From Verpa conica (Eukaryota > Ascomycota > Pezizomycetes > Pezizales > Morchellaceae), in contig JAUFSD010000014.1 of assembly GCA_033030425.1 (NCBI GenBank), forward strand, positions 1,426,001 to 1,490,000: DNA of 64,000 nucleotides. Direction: 5' to 3'. The position numbers were made by a program, and so were the translations under genes. The notes beneath the pieces are model-generated. The model searched no databases. It was not told where the DNA came from and was given only the letters and a program-made list of their open reading frames with translations. Shown one piece after another: positions 53,787 to 64,000 of this stretch (position 1 is its first letter; every line of letters starts with the position of its first letter).

Positions 53787-54675
53787 CTAGTTATTTGCCT
53801 TAACTCCCCCAGAAGCCTCAGGCTCCGGTGTCCATAGAATATCACTCGAAACCTCCGCTTTTTGAGCCATGTCGCGGTACTGGTGCAGTGCCCAGATTGA
53901 AAGCAGCTCTTCAAGCTGTGGCAGCCCTTGCGCCGTTAGGAAAGCATTGACTGATGTTATCTGCAGTTTGTTACGCTCAAGGTCCATCATGTTCGGGGAC
54001 GGCACGACCTCGTCGGATTGATCCGGCGACGGGCCTTTCGCGGCAGTAACTCTTCGGTAGACATCTGTCTCGTAGTCTACAGCTACATCTAGGTTCTCTA
54101 CAGCCTTCATATGCTCGTCACTAGGCTGGCCTCTGAACATGAAAGGCGGCTTAACCCATTCCCAGACGCTCTTGACCTTTATCTCCCACCTTAAGCGGTC
54201 GACAAAATTCTGGCAGTTCTCGAGAAGAATGTTGTAGATAGGGTTCCTCTTGATAATCTCCTTTGCTATTCACATAAAAGAAAAAAGAAGAAAAATCAGC
54301 CCTTGATAGTTTTTAGAGAAGCTTTTATACGTACCTTTCTCTAGAATCTCTTCATCGGTGAGTTCGGTATCGAGCCAGGGCCCAAACCGAGTGAAGAGAC
54401 TCAGTTTTGCTGTAAGGATATTGCTCTTTCTACATACTGATAGAGTGTTTCTGGGGGTGAGGAATGTATCTCCGGTGATAGGAAAGATCTCGAAAAGGAT
54501 TTCCGCAGGCTCGCCAACCTATTCCGTTAGGGAAACAGTAGAGGGGAAATAGTTTATGGGAACTTACCACTAGCGCCCAGTGGTTCATTGGGACAAAGTC
54601 GATGAACACTGTGCCTCCATCTTTGTTTTCTGATCCAAGGGGCCTGGAATAGCATGACATCTTTCGAGCTGGCAT
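53787..54675 (-). CDS. Permuted-papain/LRAT-like protein (HWALVVG...NCQNFV)
   Basis: Exons 54675..54568, 54518..54335 and 53787..54265 (introns 49 and 69 bp, CTAAC branch in the first) give 256 aa in phase. Exon 1 ends FVPMNHWALVV and exon 2 opens GEPAEILFEIF, so the splice rebuilds an H-W-A-L-x-x-G strand. Exon 3 carries YNILLENCQNFVDRLR. A His followed about 80 residues later by N-C-x-x-F-V is the layout of circularly permuted papain-like enzymes such as LRAT/H-rev107 and PPPDE proteins, where His and Cys form the catalytic pair. Substrate could be a lipid acyl chain or a ubiquitin-like conjugate; sequence does not decide. The last 100 residues (from FRGQPSDEH) are acidic and look unstructured. 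Upstream in-frame GTG exists but ATG 54675 fits best. Confidence 0.72.
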
Positions 54676-55158
54676 AGCTGAGTAGGAATTGCGGAAATTG
54701 GAAGCGTGGCAATTGTGGTCTTTGTCTCTACAAATTGTACTATACGTACCAGTGAGGAAATCCCTTAACACTTACAAGAACCGCAATATATCTATGAAAA
54801 ACTCAAAGAATTATAACGCCCCCCTTCCCTCCTCTTTCCAGGCCTTCGGGGTTTGAGCACTCCGAGCACATCTGTAGTACATAGTATTCTTCTACCTACC
54901 AAGTATATGCAAAGGGGTGTTTAATCGTCGCTGTTAACTGCAAATTATTCTGCATGTTTCTCCCTGTGTAGGTCCTGAAACCATGCGGTCTGCGATAAGA
55001 GGCCTAATCTCATGATCATAGCCTCTACCCAGCAAGTACCGGTGTTATCGTACAGACCCATAAGCTCAATTAGTCTGTATAGAAAAGCCACCAAAGTCAG
55101 AACGCGTCAGCTGGGGGTGTCGGTACCGCGAATAGGCTTTTCAGCTCTTCGTTAAGTA

Positions 55159-55559
55159 TTGTCGGGTAGCAAAAATACCCGTACATTTGCGCAATGGCAT
55201 GGCAACGCAAAGCAGTCAACACAAATAAGCGAAAATTAACAGCAAAAGCATGGAATAAATGCCAGGTAAAAAAATCAAAAATAACTGAATATACATTAAC
55301 ACTTGTTTTAAAAAAGGCTAGTCCTAATGGTTATCTAGGCTCTCTAGATCATAGGTTGTATTAAAGTACCCAAAACTCCAGATTTTATCATTTCCCAAGA
55401 ATGAATGATTCTTTAATTTCATCACCTCAGGCCTATAGTTTTATCTGATACCATTTGGTCATTTTTTAGCTGTTGTTTTGGATCAGTTGTGTTGTCATAT
55501 TGTAAAGTGGGTTGGTTGTGTTGCTACGCAAATGTCCGGGTATTTTTGCTACCCGACAA
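55159..55559. mobile_element. MITE with TA target duplication (CAAAAATACCCGG family, 401 bp)
   Basis: Ends begin TTGTCGGGTAGCAAAAATAC; TIRs are about 34 bp with one mismatch (CCGT versus CCGG), flanked by TA (55157-55158, 55560-55561). The string GGG..CAAAAATACCCGG is shared with the 47621 element, so both probably use the same transposase group. No coding potential inside. Confidence 0.85.
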
Positions 55560-56087
55560 TATATCTAATTCACTATCCAGCTAGCTTCCGGACTCAACAG
55601 CATGATAACGCCCAAAAACGTATGCTCCGGTGGCCAGTGTAATACACATACAATGCCTATGTGGCAACTCACAGTAGTAAATTGAGCCAGTAAAATAACT
55701 CTGTCTGCATATGTTAAAAATGTAGTAGTAGTTTTTACTATTGTTCATTTCTAGAAAACCGCTACGGAGATATTAAGGCCATGGCCTAATATAACTACAG
55801 GATCATGAGTGTTAATTCCCAAGTCCTATTCCTAAGACCCCAAGCATTAACCGGTGCTGATCAAAGCAAGTGTCCGTTGCGATTTGGGCTACATAAGTGG
55901 ATTACCCAAGATAGAGGTGGAATAGTAACTCGCCGTGGGTCTTTGTAGGCGTTGAAGTAACGCCGGGCACTCCGAGATCTGCTATCGGTGTTTAATTCTG
56001 TAAGCGAGATTGTGTCTTAGACTACAAGGGGGACTGGGCCAATAGCGCCCAGCCTGACAGCTGCAGAACGTGTCTTTTCCCCCTTTA

Positions 56088-56201
56088 CAGTCTCCGGCAG
56101 AATTATTGCGAAAAGAGGGGTTAGCGAACAAAGGGACATCAAATACCAATCAGACCTGAGTCCTAAGTGGCGTATTTTTGCATTAATTCTACCGGAGACT
56201 G
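56088..56201. mobile_element. MITE, CAGTCTCCGG family, 114-bp copy
   Basis: TIR CAGTCTCCGGCAGAATTA at the left and its complement CAGTCTCCGGTAGAATTAAT at the right, flanked by TA (56086-56087, 56202-56203). Shortest of three copies. Confidence 0.85.
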
Positions 56202-56395
56202 TATTGCCACCACGACTAGTTCTGCCCAAGCCACCAACCCGGAAACCTCCGACTCTCTACAAAGCATCAACGAGGAGCTTGCCTGTACCCGAAAAAGCAA
56301 CACTATACCAGTAAGGTAGCTTTGCTAGCCGTGCAATTTATGCAAAGCTCTGGCAATAACTGTCCGGAGTATAGAGCTCTGCGTGCAGTTAGTCG

Positions 56396-56676
56396 AGTAC
56401 TCGTAAACCGCTGACGTTTTTGGGGCGGGCTGATATTACATACAGTCTCCGGCAAGAAAGATCGAGAAACCAGGGTTAGTGAGCAGGGGCCCTACAGCCA
56501 GTACAATTGCTAGAATCCTTGCCACAATACTGAAAAGCCAATAGAAACCCTAAATTCGAATCTCACGTTTCTCGATCTTTGTTGCCGGAAGCTGTACCAT
56601 ATAATATAGACTTGGCACATTTTTGTATGGTATGCAGTCTATTCTACAAACGTCAGCGATTTACGAGTAATGGCCG
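56396..56676. mobile_element. Foldback repeat (TACTCGTAA family) carrying a nested MITE
   Basis: Left arm AGTACTCGTAAACCGCTGAC at 56396 and inverted right arm GTCAGCGATTTACGAGTA near 56657-56674. The 152-bp MITE at 56443 lies between them. The right part (TTTTGTATGGTATGCAGTC) also matches the foldback at 57980. Confidence 0.65.
56443..56594. mobile_element. MITE, CAGTCTCCGG family, 152-bp copy nested in a foldback
   Basis: Ends CAGTCTCCGGCAAGAAAGAT and the complement CAGCTTCCGGCAACAAAGAT; TIR about 28 bp including GATCGAGAAAC; flanked by TA (56441-56442, 56595-56596). Same length as the copy at 61940. Confidence 0.87.
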
Positions 56677-57979
56677 ATGCATGTAGATTTTGAGCTACAA
56701 GCTAGTACTACAGTGGCTCTAGGCTAAGTCATCGATCTACACTGAAAAATTAAACGAAAAAGATAATCATGAGAAGGGTGAAAATCCTGTCTTTGTCTTT
56801 TGTTTCCCCCCCAATCTTGGATACACCCCGTAATTCTATGTTTTTCTTGTACTCTTTCTTGCGGGATATAAGTCGGCATTGGATTATCAATGGATATGGG
56901 CGCATAAACAGTAAAACAAGATAGTATAATCTGAAGTAACAAGATATAAATACAAGAAAATACGTAAGATCGAAAAAGCGCGTTGTACAGCCTCTAGCAA
57001 ACGGGGTACAAAAACAAGTTCCAGAAATGCTTCCTCGCTGAGGACTATGACTGTATTTTTTAGCTAACATAATACTACCTATTTTTATATACTGCAGGAA
57101 GTTGTATGTGTGTACATATGTTGTTAAGTGTAGCTGAGCATTGATCTTACAAGCGATGCAACCCCTCTATAAGGTTACACTAAACTACAAACACTACCTA
57201 GAGCTCTTGGGGAGCTCCATGAATATAATGGTATTTTTACGGTGGTTGCGATAGTGCAGTAGTAGTCGTTTGGAGATGCTCGTATATAAAATATGATTGT
57301 TGCATAGATATTTCGCCAAATTTGGCAAGGCACAATATATATCATTCGCCTGTTCCGGCTGCTCTACGGCAAGGGATTTAATGGTGAGCTCAGTAGCGAG
57401 CAGCCAATCCTTCAAAACATGTGGTAACACAGGCTTGGCCCACCGCGATCGGCTTCTGTCGTTTGTTCTGGTAGTCGACCAGTGACCTAATCGTGATGAA
57501 ACAGGGACAAGGGTCGCTATATCTCTGCTGGAAACCCTAACCCCATGTATGTTCGTGTCTACGTTGATCAATTTGATCTACCCAACAGGAGGAAATCCTG
57601 AGTTAATTTTCTAGACCTGCATACGGCGACGTAGGAAGCTAACTATACTCAATGATCACCTTTGTATATATCCTCTATAGTACCGGAGTTTCTAGTTCCA
57701 GATCCGTACCTTCAAGTGGATCTTGATCCCACCCATGCCGAAACCTCACCCGGGGGACTCAGCTAATCGGTGTTCCCCGAATGCGGTAACTAGGAGCGCC
57801 ATGTCTTTCCTACGAGGCCACTTTTGTAAACCTGTGCTGCTGGTCAATTCGAGCATCTATTCCTCGGCAGAAGCGCAAAATCCAGCCTTAGATTCGAGGA
57901 AAAACAACCCATAAGGCGCATTACACCTTGCAGATACAATGTGAAAGTAGGCAAGACATGGAAATGCTCGAAGATAACG

Positions 57980-58110
57980 AGTACTCGTATTCTCATGACG
58001 TTTGTAGAATGGACTGCTATTGCATACCATACAAAACTGCGCCAAGCCTACGATTTTGTATGGTATGCAATAGTAGTCCATTCTACAAACGTCATGAGAT
58101 TACAAGTACT
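57980..58110. mobile_element. Foldback repeat with 57-bp arms
   Basis: Arms begin AGTACTCGTATTCTCATGAC and its near-complement, and contain ATTGCATACCATACAAAA on each side of a 17-bp spacer. Only about four mismatches separate the arms. Relatives lie at 56628-56672 and 63131-63190. Confidence 0.8.
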
Positions 58111-58112
58111 TG

Positions 58113-58345
58113 TGGTCTCATGACGTTTTGGGAATCGACTGGGTCTGCATATGGGTGCATATTGCTGCATGAGTGGGAATCCAGTAGATACCGCTAGAAT
58201 AACACAACAAACCGTCTTGGCTATTAGAATTACAACGCAAAGACAAAAGGGATTCCCCTGAACCTCTTAAACTCTCAGGGCTAGGGATACTTAGGCCATA
58301 TGAATCTATATACAGACCCAATTCTCAAAACATCATGAGATTACG
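58113..58345. mobile_element. Second foldback repeat next to 57980
   Basis: Left arm TCTCATGACGTTTTGGGAAT plus GGGTCTGCATATG; right inverted arm ATATACAGACCCAATTCTCA plus AAACATCATGAGA. Arms about 40 bp with several mismatches. The TCTCATGACGTTT start is the same as in the neighbouring foldback, so both belong to one family. Confidence 0.65.
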
Positions 58346-58665
58346 AGTAGACGGCAAAACGTGATGGGATATCTGCCAGGGGATGCTTGAATACCAACAA
58401 TCGCTTATTTATGTCATACAAAGCAAAGAAGTCTTGGAAATAACATCGGTAACATCAGCACTAGTACAAATCTGCTTCCCTGCCCTACCACTGCACCTCC
58501 AGAACCAATGATCGGAGGTCCACTATTCACTCCCACAAATCAAACAAGAAAAGAAAAATATCCCTCAAGAACTCCTGTCGGTCTGTTAGGAATGAATAAT
58601 TTCAGGTAAAGGTCAGTTGGGAGGTTACCATCAGAAATGAGCCTAACTTAGTCTCATGGGTAGAC

Positions 58666-60776
58666 TTAGAGTGAGGTTCGTACTGTGAGTTCCCCAGTAG
58701 CCCAGTCATCGTGCAACGTGCTCACCGTGCTCTGTGGTTTGATATTGTTGATGATTTCTTGTGTCTTATCATCAATTACGGCCAGATCATCCGGGAGGAT
58801 CCCCGGCAAGCCGCCACTGGATCCCATCTGGAATTTTGGAATCTCAAGGGCCCCAAACGAGGTTGGTTTAATAGTGGCAAATACTTTGAAAACATTGTCA
58901 GCCGTTTTCAGCCCATTTGGTACTGACAACCGGATCTGCAAATCGCGTGTGTTTCCAGCGTCAACCATCTCGTAACTCGAGCTCTTTGGGTAGATCTGCG
59001 AAACCTCCCAAGAGGGCCCAAAGTCGAAGATTGTGATCATTAGTGGTAGGTGTAGGAGATTTCTAAACCGAATTGTGACTCCCTCTCTTGCGGTTGCCTC
59101 GACTATACCATTTGTTGTTTCTGGGGTTGACACCAAGTATTAGCATAATGACAGTATAGGAATAGCAGTATGTTCTTACCCTTGCCCAGTACACAAAATT
59201 CAAATTTTCCCTTTAAAAATGTCGGACTAGGGTTCTTCAAATCTCGGACCGCGCGAACTTGTGCGAGATGCATTACACACTTGAGGATCGCCTCTGGGTC
59301 CCCCGAAGGTGCGAGGTTAGGGAACGGCTTTTGTTCCGCATCCAACACCTCGTATTCCGCACGATTATTCACAGTGATGTAGTAGTCTGCAGAGCCTTCT
59401 TCACCGTCTTGAAATAGGGCCAACGGGGCGACACTGTTTTGGACAATCTGTGGATAGATCTGCCGAAGTTTATCTAGCATATCTTTCTGAGGTATGTCTT
59501 GTGAGATGTTTGCGGAGTGTTGATACTTTATACGTGTCTTTGTATCTGTAGGTTTCCTCATGAGAACCGCCTGAGCACCATTGTCCCAGACCGGAACGGG
59601 GTTTCCAATGATATAGGCCTCTGATGTAACCGGAGAAACATCTGTCACCACAACTTTCGCTAGACGGTCTCCGGTACCGTTCCAGTTCCATGGGTAAACC
59701 AGATACTCCGCTCCCAAGCACACGCCATGTGCAGCACCACCGTTTAGTCTCACCATACTATGCTTATCCTTATAACTAAAGGGTCTTGTAGCATCAATTG
59801 AGGGCATATACTGAGCGGCGCTTTCTTGACTTAAGAAGTAACGGCTTCCATTGCCTGAGAGTATTGGTTCTTGGTCTCCGACATTTTGCTTGTACAGATC
59901 TCGTAGGTATTCGATTTTACGCTGGATATCGTCGTTAATCCTCCGGTATAACATTTTATGCGTAAGACCCTGACCCCCGGATTGAAGTGCATTCAATAGT
60001 GACCATGTCAAGAGCCCTGTCGGGGCATTGGCCTTACCAATGGGGGCTTCTAGTGCGGATTGGTCTGCGCGGCAGGCAGCGAGTAGCTCGAACCCGTACG
60101 GCTCCAACATCCAGTTTTGCTTCACCATGCCTTCCTGGGGTTTCTGTTTCCCCCAGGCTCTAGACAACGCCGCGTGGGGTACATCGAGCTTTTCTGTGGA
60201 AATGTCTTCATCATTAACGTTGGTTAATCCACGCGAAATAAGTTTCTTTTTCGTGTCACGCACGGCACCAGCTGAATGGCAACTATCGAGTACAACGGTC
60301 AGGACCACCTCCTTGTCCACCAATTGCTGAAGAAAGTAGGCCATCTCAACATCTCTCAGGAAGCGACCATTGGTGCGGCAGTCGGTTGGGACAATTGATT
60401 CGTCATAAGCATTCATGCCTTTCAACTCCTTATATAGTGTCCGGGCCCGGAAGCCATGTCCGGAATAATGAAAGTATACCAAGTCTCCGGGTGAGGCTTT
60501 CTTGGTGACGGTTTTCAGCGCATTCACGATGTTGTCGTATGTTGGCCACTGTTCTTCTGGTTCCGTCGGTACCGGGTCACCCTCGTTGGGGGATCTGGAG
60601 GCAGTGAGCTTGATGATGTGGTCTTCGACAAACCCTTGCTCCCCAAGGAGATATTCCTCGACGATAAGGATGTCCCCGACGCAGCCTGTAAGGTGGTCGG
60701 TCTCCAGTCCATCTATGTAGCAGTTGATTCCGATAAGGACTGCCCATTTCTGTGGTGTACTGTTTTCGTTCGCCAT
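58666..60776 (-). CDS. C14 caspase-like (metacaspase-type) protease, 683 aa
   Basis: Exons 60776..59180 and 59120..58666 (59-bp intron, GCTAATAC branch) give 683 aa from MANENSTPQKW. The caspase fold starts at WAVLIGINCY (residue 11); catalytic His107 is in FHYSGHG and Cys166 in VVLDSCHSAGAV, with the p20-type motifs LTGCVGD and ESIVPTDC. The second half, from the NGNGSRYF region on, holds the beta-rich C-terminal region that often follows fungal and bacterial C14 caspases of this class (LAPSGDPEAILK; VTIRFRNLLHLPLMITIFDF; PSWEVSQIYP; VFKVFATIKP). No N-terminal prion-like or death-fold domain is seen, nor a signal peptide. Such proteases cut after basic or acidic residues and act in stress-induced cell death or proteostasis. 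The upstream open frame to 60920 is probably 5' UTR. The nearest mapped genes are the LRAT-like gene and the PEDQQ pair. Confidence 0.88.
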
Positions 60777-61939
60777 GTTTGAAAGTTCTGGAAATAAAAC
60801 TTTAAAGTGGTGTTGGTTATGTGGGTGTTTCTGTAGGTTTCTTGGGGTTTTTGGTATTTCAATAACATGAATATACCTGTATTTATAAATCGGTCTCAGC
60901 AGAGCACCTGATACAATCACAGGCTATTTGGGGTGGGCTGTGTAATTTCATGATACTCTTGGTGAAGCAAAAATGTGGATAATACGAAAACCTACAATAT
61001 TGCCGGTGTGCATGAAGATCTAGACCCCTCTCAACGAAAGTCAAATAACGTACGTAAGGATATTACGAGTAAAGTGGCAAAAAACGCCTGAGGTGAGACA
61101 TTGGATTTTAAAAATCCTTGGTGAAAAGAACCCCGCATCACGGAGTCTCCGGAGTGATCTAGAGCAATTATCATTCAGCTAAGAGTCTTTCTATTCCTGT
61201 GTTAGGTAAAGCATACTTGCAGCTTGATAACGATTGTGGGTCAACTATATCCACATACCGATGCATGTGAGTGCATAGGAATATTATTTGATGTGACATC
61301 TAGTGAACCGTTTCGGAATATGGAAATGATGCTCCCTAGATACCTTGAGTTGGGGTTCAAAAAGGTCTAAACGCCGGAGATAACTGTATTCATTCTTGAT
61401 TTATTGAGGCTCTCAGTATTGGGAATAAGAAATAGTTGTCTATGTACGCTGTTATGGTTTATTGTATGCTATAGCTTATTCAAGGCTTTAAGTTCTAGAA
61501 TATTTTTCAGAGCCCGGCTTGTTTATACATAGCTAGCTAGTTATTGGGATATGCGTAGTTCCGGTAACCCTGTATCTAATGGGAGTGGCAAAGAAAGTTC
61601 AAGTTTCTGCAGCTCCTCTATTCCTTGTTGAGGTCATTTTCCTTTCTTGCCGACCTTTGCTTCTAGGACTTAAACGATCACCCTAGATCATCATAGATAT
61701 CTCAAGGTTGGAGGCAACTACCGTATGAGAGAGCCTAGGGGGAGTAAGTGGTCGGATTGATAATAGAATGAATTTCATTACAGTCAGTCACGAGTACCGT
61801 CTTGCAACGGACAGGGATTATATCAAGTGTTTTATAAGCAAGAAGAAAGAGCCAAGCTAAGATACTTTACTACCTATTGGCTCCAAACCCCTTTGTTCGT
61901 TGCCAGACGGTACTCCTCACGACCGGGTGAGCGACTGTA

Positions 61940-62091
61940 CAGCCTCCGGTAGAAAAGATCGAGAAAGTAAAACCTTAGATTCGGGGCCTTGATTGGCCTT
62001 TCGCGTTCTCGGCGAATATTCTAGCAATAGTAATTGGCCCAAGAACCCTTGTCGGCTACCCTTGTTTCTCGATATTTTCTACCAGAGGCTG
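61940..62091. mobile_element. MITE, CAGTCTCCGG family, second 152-bp copy
   Basis: Ends CAGCCTCCGGTAGAAAAGAT and complement CAGCCTCTGGTAGAAAATAT, with GATCGAGAAA/TATCGAGAAA inside, flanked by TA (61938-61939, 62092-62093). The same 152-bp length as the copy at 56443. Confidence 0.87.
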
Positions 62092-62212
62092 TACTATCTA
62101 TCTAGTTGCCGCTAATGCTGTTGCAAAGTGAGGCAGACCGGACTTCACCGTTTTGGAATTGACAGCATTGGCGAGTCTAGTGTTACCATTGAAGGGCGTA
62201 TTTAGGAACTAG

Positions 62213-62331
62213 AAACTACTGCCGATGCCGATAGACAAGTGGGTCAGATGATTTATCTTTGGCGTGCAAGATAATCTCTCCACTTAAGATAAATAACCTG
62301 ACCCACTGATCTATCGGCATTGCTAGTAGCT
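62213..62331. mobile_element. Foldback repeat (TTTATCTTTGGC family)
   Basis: Arms ATGCCGATAGACAAGTGGGT and complement ATGCCGATAGATCAGTGGGT, about 35 well-matched bp on each side, with weaker pairing farther out. A relic copy lies at 52305-52405. Confidence 0.75.
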
Positions 62332-62390
62332 CTATGGGGGTATGCACGGTACAGTTAGTTTTTTTACGACCTAGTAAAGGTTTCAGGGGT

Positions 62391-62604
62391 CATAACATAC
62401 CGTATTACCTCGATAAATTGGCTATGCAGGCGTCACCGCCACTTCCTATCAAACGTATATTAGCTATCTGATCGTAAGGATTGATATCTTAATCTAGTTT
62501 CAATATGTTTAGAGACAGCCTAACAGGGTTTAGGTAACACGTTTAAGTCTAGGTGGCGGCGACGCCCACATAGCCAAATTATTGAGCTAATACGGTACTT
62601 ATGT
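62391..62604. mobile_element. Foldback/MITE-like element, 214 bp
   Basis: Left arm ACCGTATTACCTCGATAAAT then TGGCTATGCAGGCGTC; right complement ACCGTATTAGCTCAATAATT then TGGCTATGTGGGCGTC. Arms are about 45 bp with some mismatches. No clear target duplication. Confidence 0.7.
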
Positions 62605-63225
62605 CCACATATAACATGCAAGGTGATTCCCGGAGGCTCACTGCAAGCCACGCTTCCAATCCCACCAAAGAAATGCCAACATGTCTCAAAAAATCAATCC
62701 TATAGTTATAGACCTGCCTACTTGTCCCACAACGTTCTTATGTGGCGTTCTTATAATAAACTCAGGTGGGCTGAGTAGCTGTGGTTCTGTAGTCTCACCA
62801 GGAACTACAGCGATGTATACCTTTTAGAGTACCTACCCCACTTAGTTGCATTATCTGTAGTTGGAAGAATATGCTATACTAGAAATCAGCAGATTTCCCA
62901 ACACGTATCATGGGGTAGTACCTGGGTGTTTGGGTATTTTGGGGCGGTATTAGAGACTCGGCCAGCATTACAGGTACTATCTTGTGATTCGTTTGGCTTG
63001 GGGATAGAAATATCATGCATAAGTGATATCCGATGCGGTATAGAGTCTGTAGCGGCCCGGCGTTGCGCCCACACCACTTGGAAAATCCCGGGGAAGACTA
63101 AGTAAGTGGGGTAATTAGATGCCACTGTTAGCTATACTCGTAACCCCCTGACGTTTCCGGAATGGACTGCTATTGCATACCATAGAAAAATATGACAAGT
63201 CTATGATTACCTGCATACTTTATGT

Positions 63226-63400
63226 ATGGGTTATGTAGGCGTTACTAAAACCTCCTATCAAAGGTATACTAGCTATCCGATAGTGAGGATTATTATCCTA
63301 AGCTAGCCTTGGTCATTAGAGAGAGCCCAATGGAATTTGAAAAATAATAGGTGGCTCTGATAGCGTGTAGCCTATTCCCTGGGATAATGCGGTATATTCA
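63226..63400. repeat. Degraded second copy of the 62391 element
   Basis: Inner sequence is colinear with 62425-62605: GTAGGCGTTA, CCTATCAAAGGTATACTAGC, GTGAGGATT, TAGGTGGC and AATGCGGTAT. Arms have lost most of their pairing. Confidence 0.6.
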
Positions 63401-63600
63401 ATTATAGACACTGGCCTCCTATCAATGTGTAAGGGCACCCGAACTTCCCCTCATTCTGACTACGTGGCAGCTCTTCATCCCTGATGATAATTAAGAAGGC
63501 TCTAAGCCTAAACTTGACCTTTTTTCTTTACTTTAGGGGCATTTGGTGTGAAATCACCACAGAAAAGAACATAAAAATGTTGATTATAGCTTTTAGCTTA

Positions 63601-63745
63601 GTATTCGGGGAAATAAGTACCCAAAAATGTAAGTTTTATATTCATAACCGAAGCTACATTGTAATGCATAGAGGCTGCCACATCCAATAAAGACTCTCTT
63701 ATCCGAGACTTGCATTTTCGGGTACTTCTTGCCTGCCCCGAATAC
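63601..63745. repeat. Inverted repeat with about 35-nt arms
   Basis: GTATTCGGGGAAATAAGTAC with CCAAAAATGTAAG at 63601-63633 is complemented at 63709-63745 (CTTGCATTTTCGGGTACTTC ... CCCCGAATAC), with a few mismatches and a 4-nt bulge. Foldback or MITE remnant; no target duplication seen. Confidence 0.6.
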
Positions 63746-64000
63746 ACATGCAGCTTAGGTACCGAGAATTGGGGGCTTGCATTTCAGCTTCATTATCTGT
63801 GGTGAGTGATATTTTGAGAATGATTCACGTGGGGTAGTGTTTTGTGGATGCAGACCTAGACTGTTCTTAATAGTTTATGGCGTTCGAGATCAGAGCAACT
63901 ATTGACTTAAGAATACCTTAAAGGGCAAGGTTTATGATTTTCGGTCATGGGGCCACTTGCTCTCGTAATTGATTTGAAATATGCCGGAGGTTCAGCCAGT

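Larger units (their letters stand above)
54676..58665. other. 4-kb MITE- and foldback-rich region without genes
   Basis: Contains the elements at 55159, 56088, 56443, 56396-56676, 57980 and 58113. The open frame at 57194-57571 (-, 125 codons) has no recognisable domain and I do not call it. Promoter of the LRAT-like gene lies at the left edge. Confidence 0.55.
60777..64000. other. 3.2-kb gene-free, repeat-rich end of window
   Basis: Holds the MITE at 61940, foldbacks at 62213 and 62391, a relic of the latter at 63226, a fragment of the TACTCGTAA family near 63131-63190 and an inverted repeat at 63601. No gene recognised. Confidence 0.55.

Noticed and set aside
57194..57571. 125-codon minus-strand frame
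   Set aside because: No recognisable domain and located among MITEs; coding status cannot be supported.

Overview
The window is nuclear DNA of a filamentous ascomycete. Nearly all protein genes are split by short introns (39-91 bp) with GT...AG ends and CTAAC/CTGAC-type branch points. The families present (myo-inositol-type and DHA1 MFS carriers, a fungal SDR, a C14 caspase-like protease, an ankyrin-CorA fusion, U1-type zinc-finger proteins) fit Pezizomycotina. A repeat-rich, truffle/morel-like Pezizomycete is my guess, with low confidence. All gene models were spliced by hand and checked for phase. No tRNA, rRNA or CRISPR array was seen.

Layout. 1-2.7 kb: no gene. 2.7-16.1 kb: gene-rich block with a coiled-coil protein (-), a pseudouridine-5'-phosphate glycosidase (+), an eight-exon ankyrin-repeat/CorA cation-channel fusion (+), a myo-inositol-type transporter (+) converging on a six-exon SDR (-), and a secreted cysteine-containing protein (-). 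16.1-21.7 kb: gene desert. 21.7-23.6 kb: an eight-exon DHA1-type MFS transporter (+). 23.6-26.9 kb: no gene. 26.9-35.6 kb: a RING-finger gene between two unusual proteins built from many U1/matrin-like C2H2 fingers.

37.1-47.2 kb is a nest of retroelements that can be unpacked exactly. One solo LTR (LTR1, 360 bp when reassembled, target duplication GTACC) was split by a LINE relic (LINE C). LINE C is itself split by a 2.2-kb foldback element with 779-bp arms, a second solo LTR1 (359 bp, CTCCA) and an LTR2 element (378 bp, ATTAG). The other part of the outer LTR1 was split by another LTR2 (GATAA), which carries two tandem 2.0-kb LINE copies. Each of those copies encodes an intact 553-aa Gag-like ORF1 and no reverse transcriptase.

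47-64 kb: sparse genes in MITE-rich DNA. Two divergent helical proteins share a PEDQQ-AAAD-WG core. Farther along are a permuted-papain/LRAT-like protein (HWALVVG...NCQNFV) and a 683-aa C14 caspase-like protease with catalytic His and Cys. These four genes could form a stress or cell-death neighbourhood, but that is inference. At least three families of TA-flanked MITEs and several foldback repeats fill the gaps, in one case a MITE inside a foldback.
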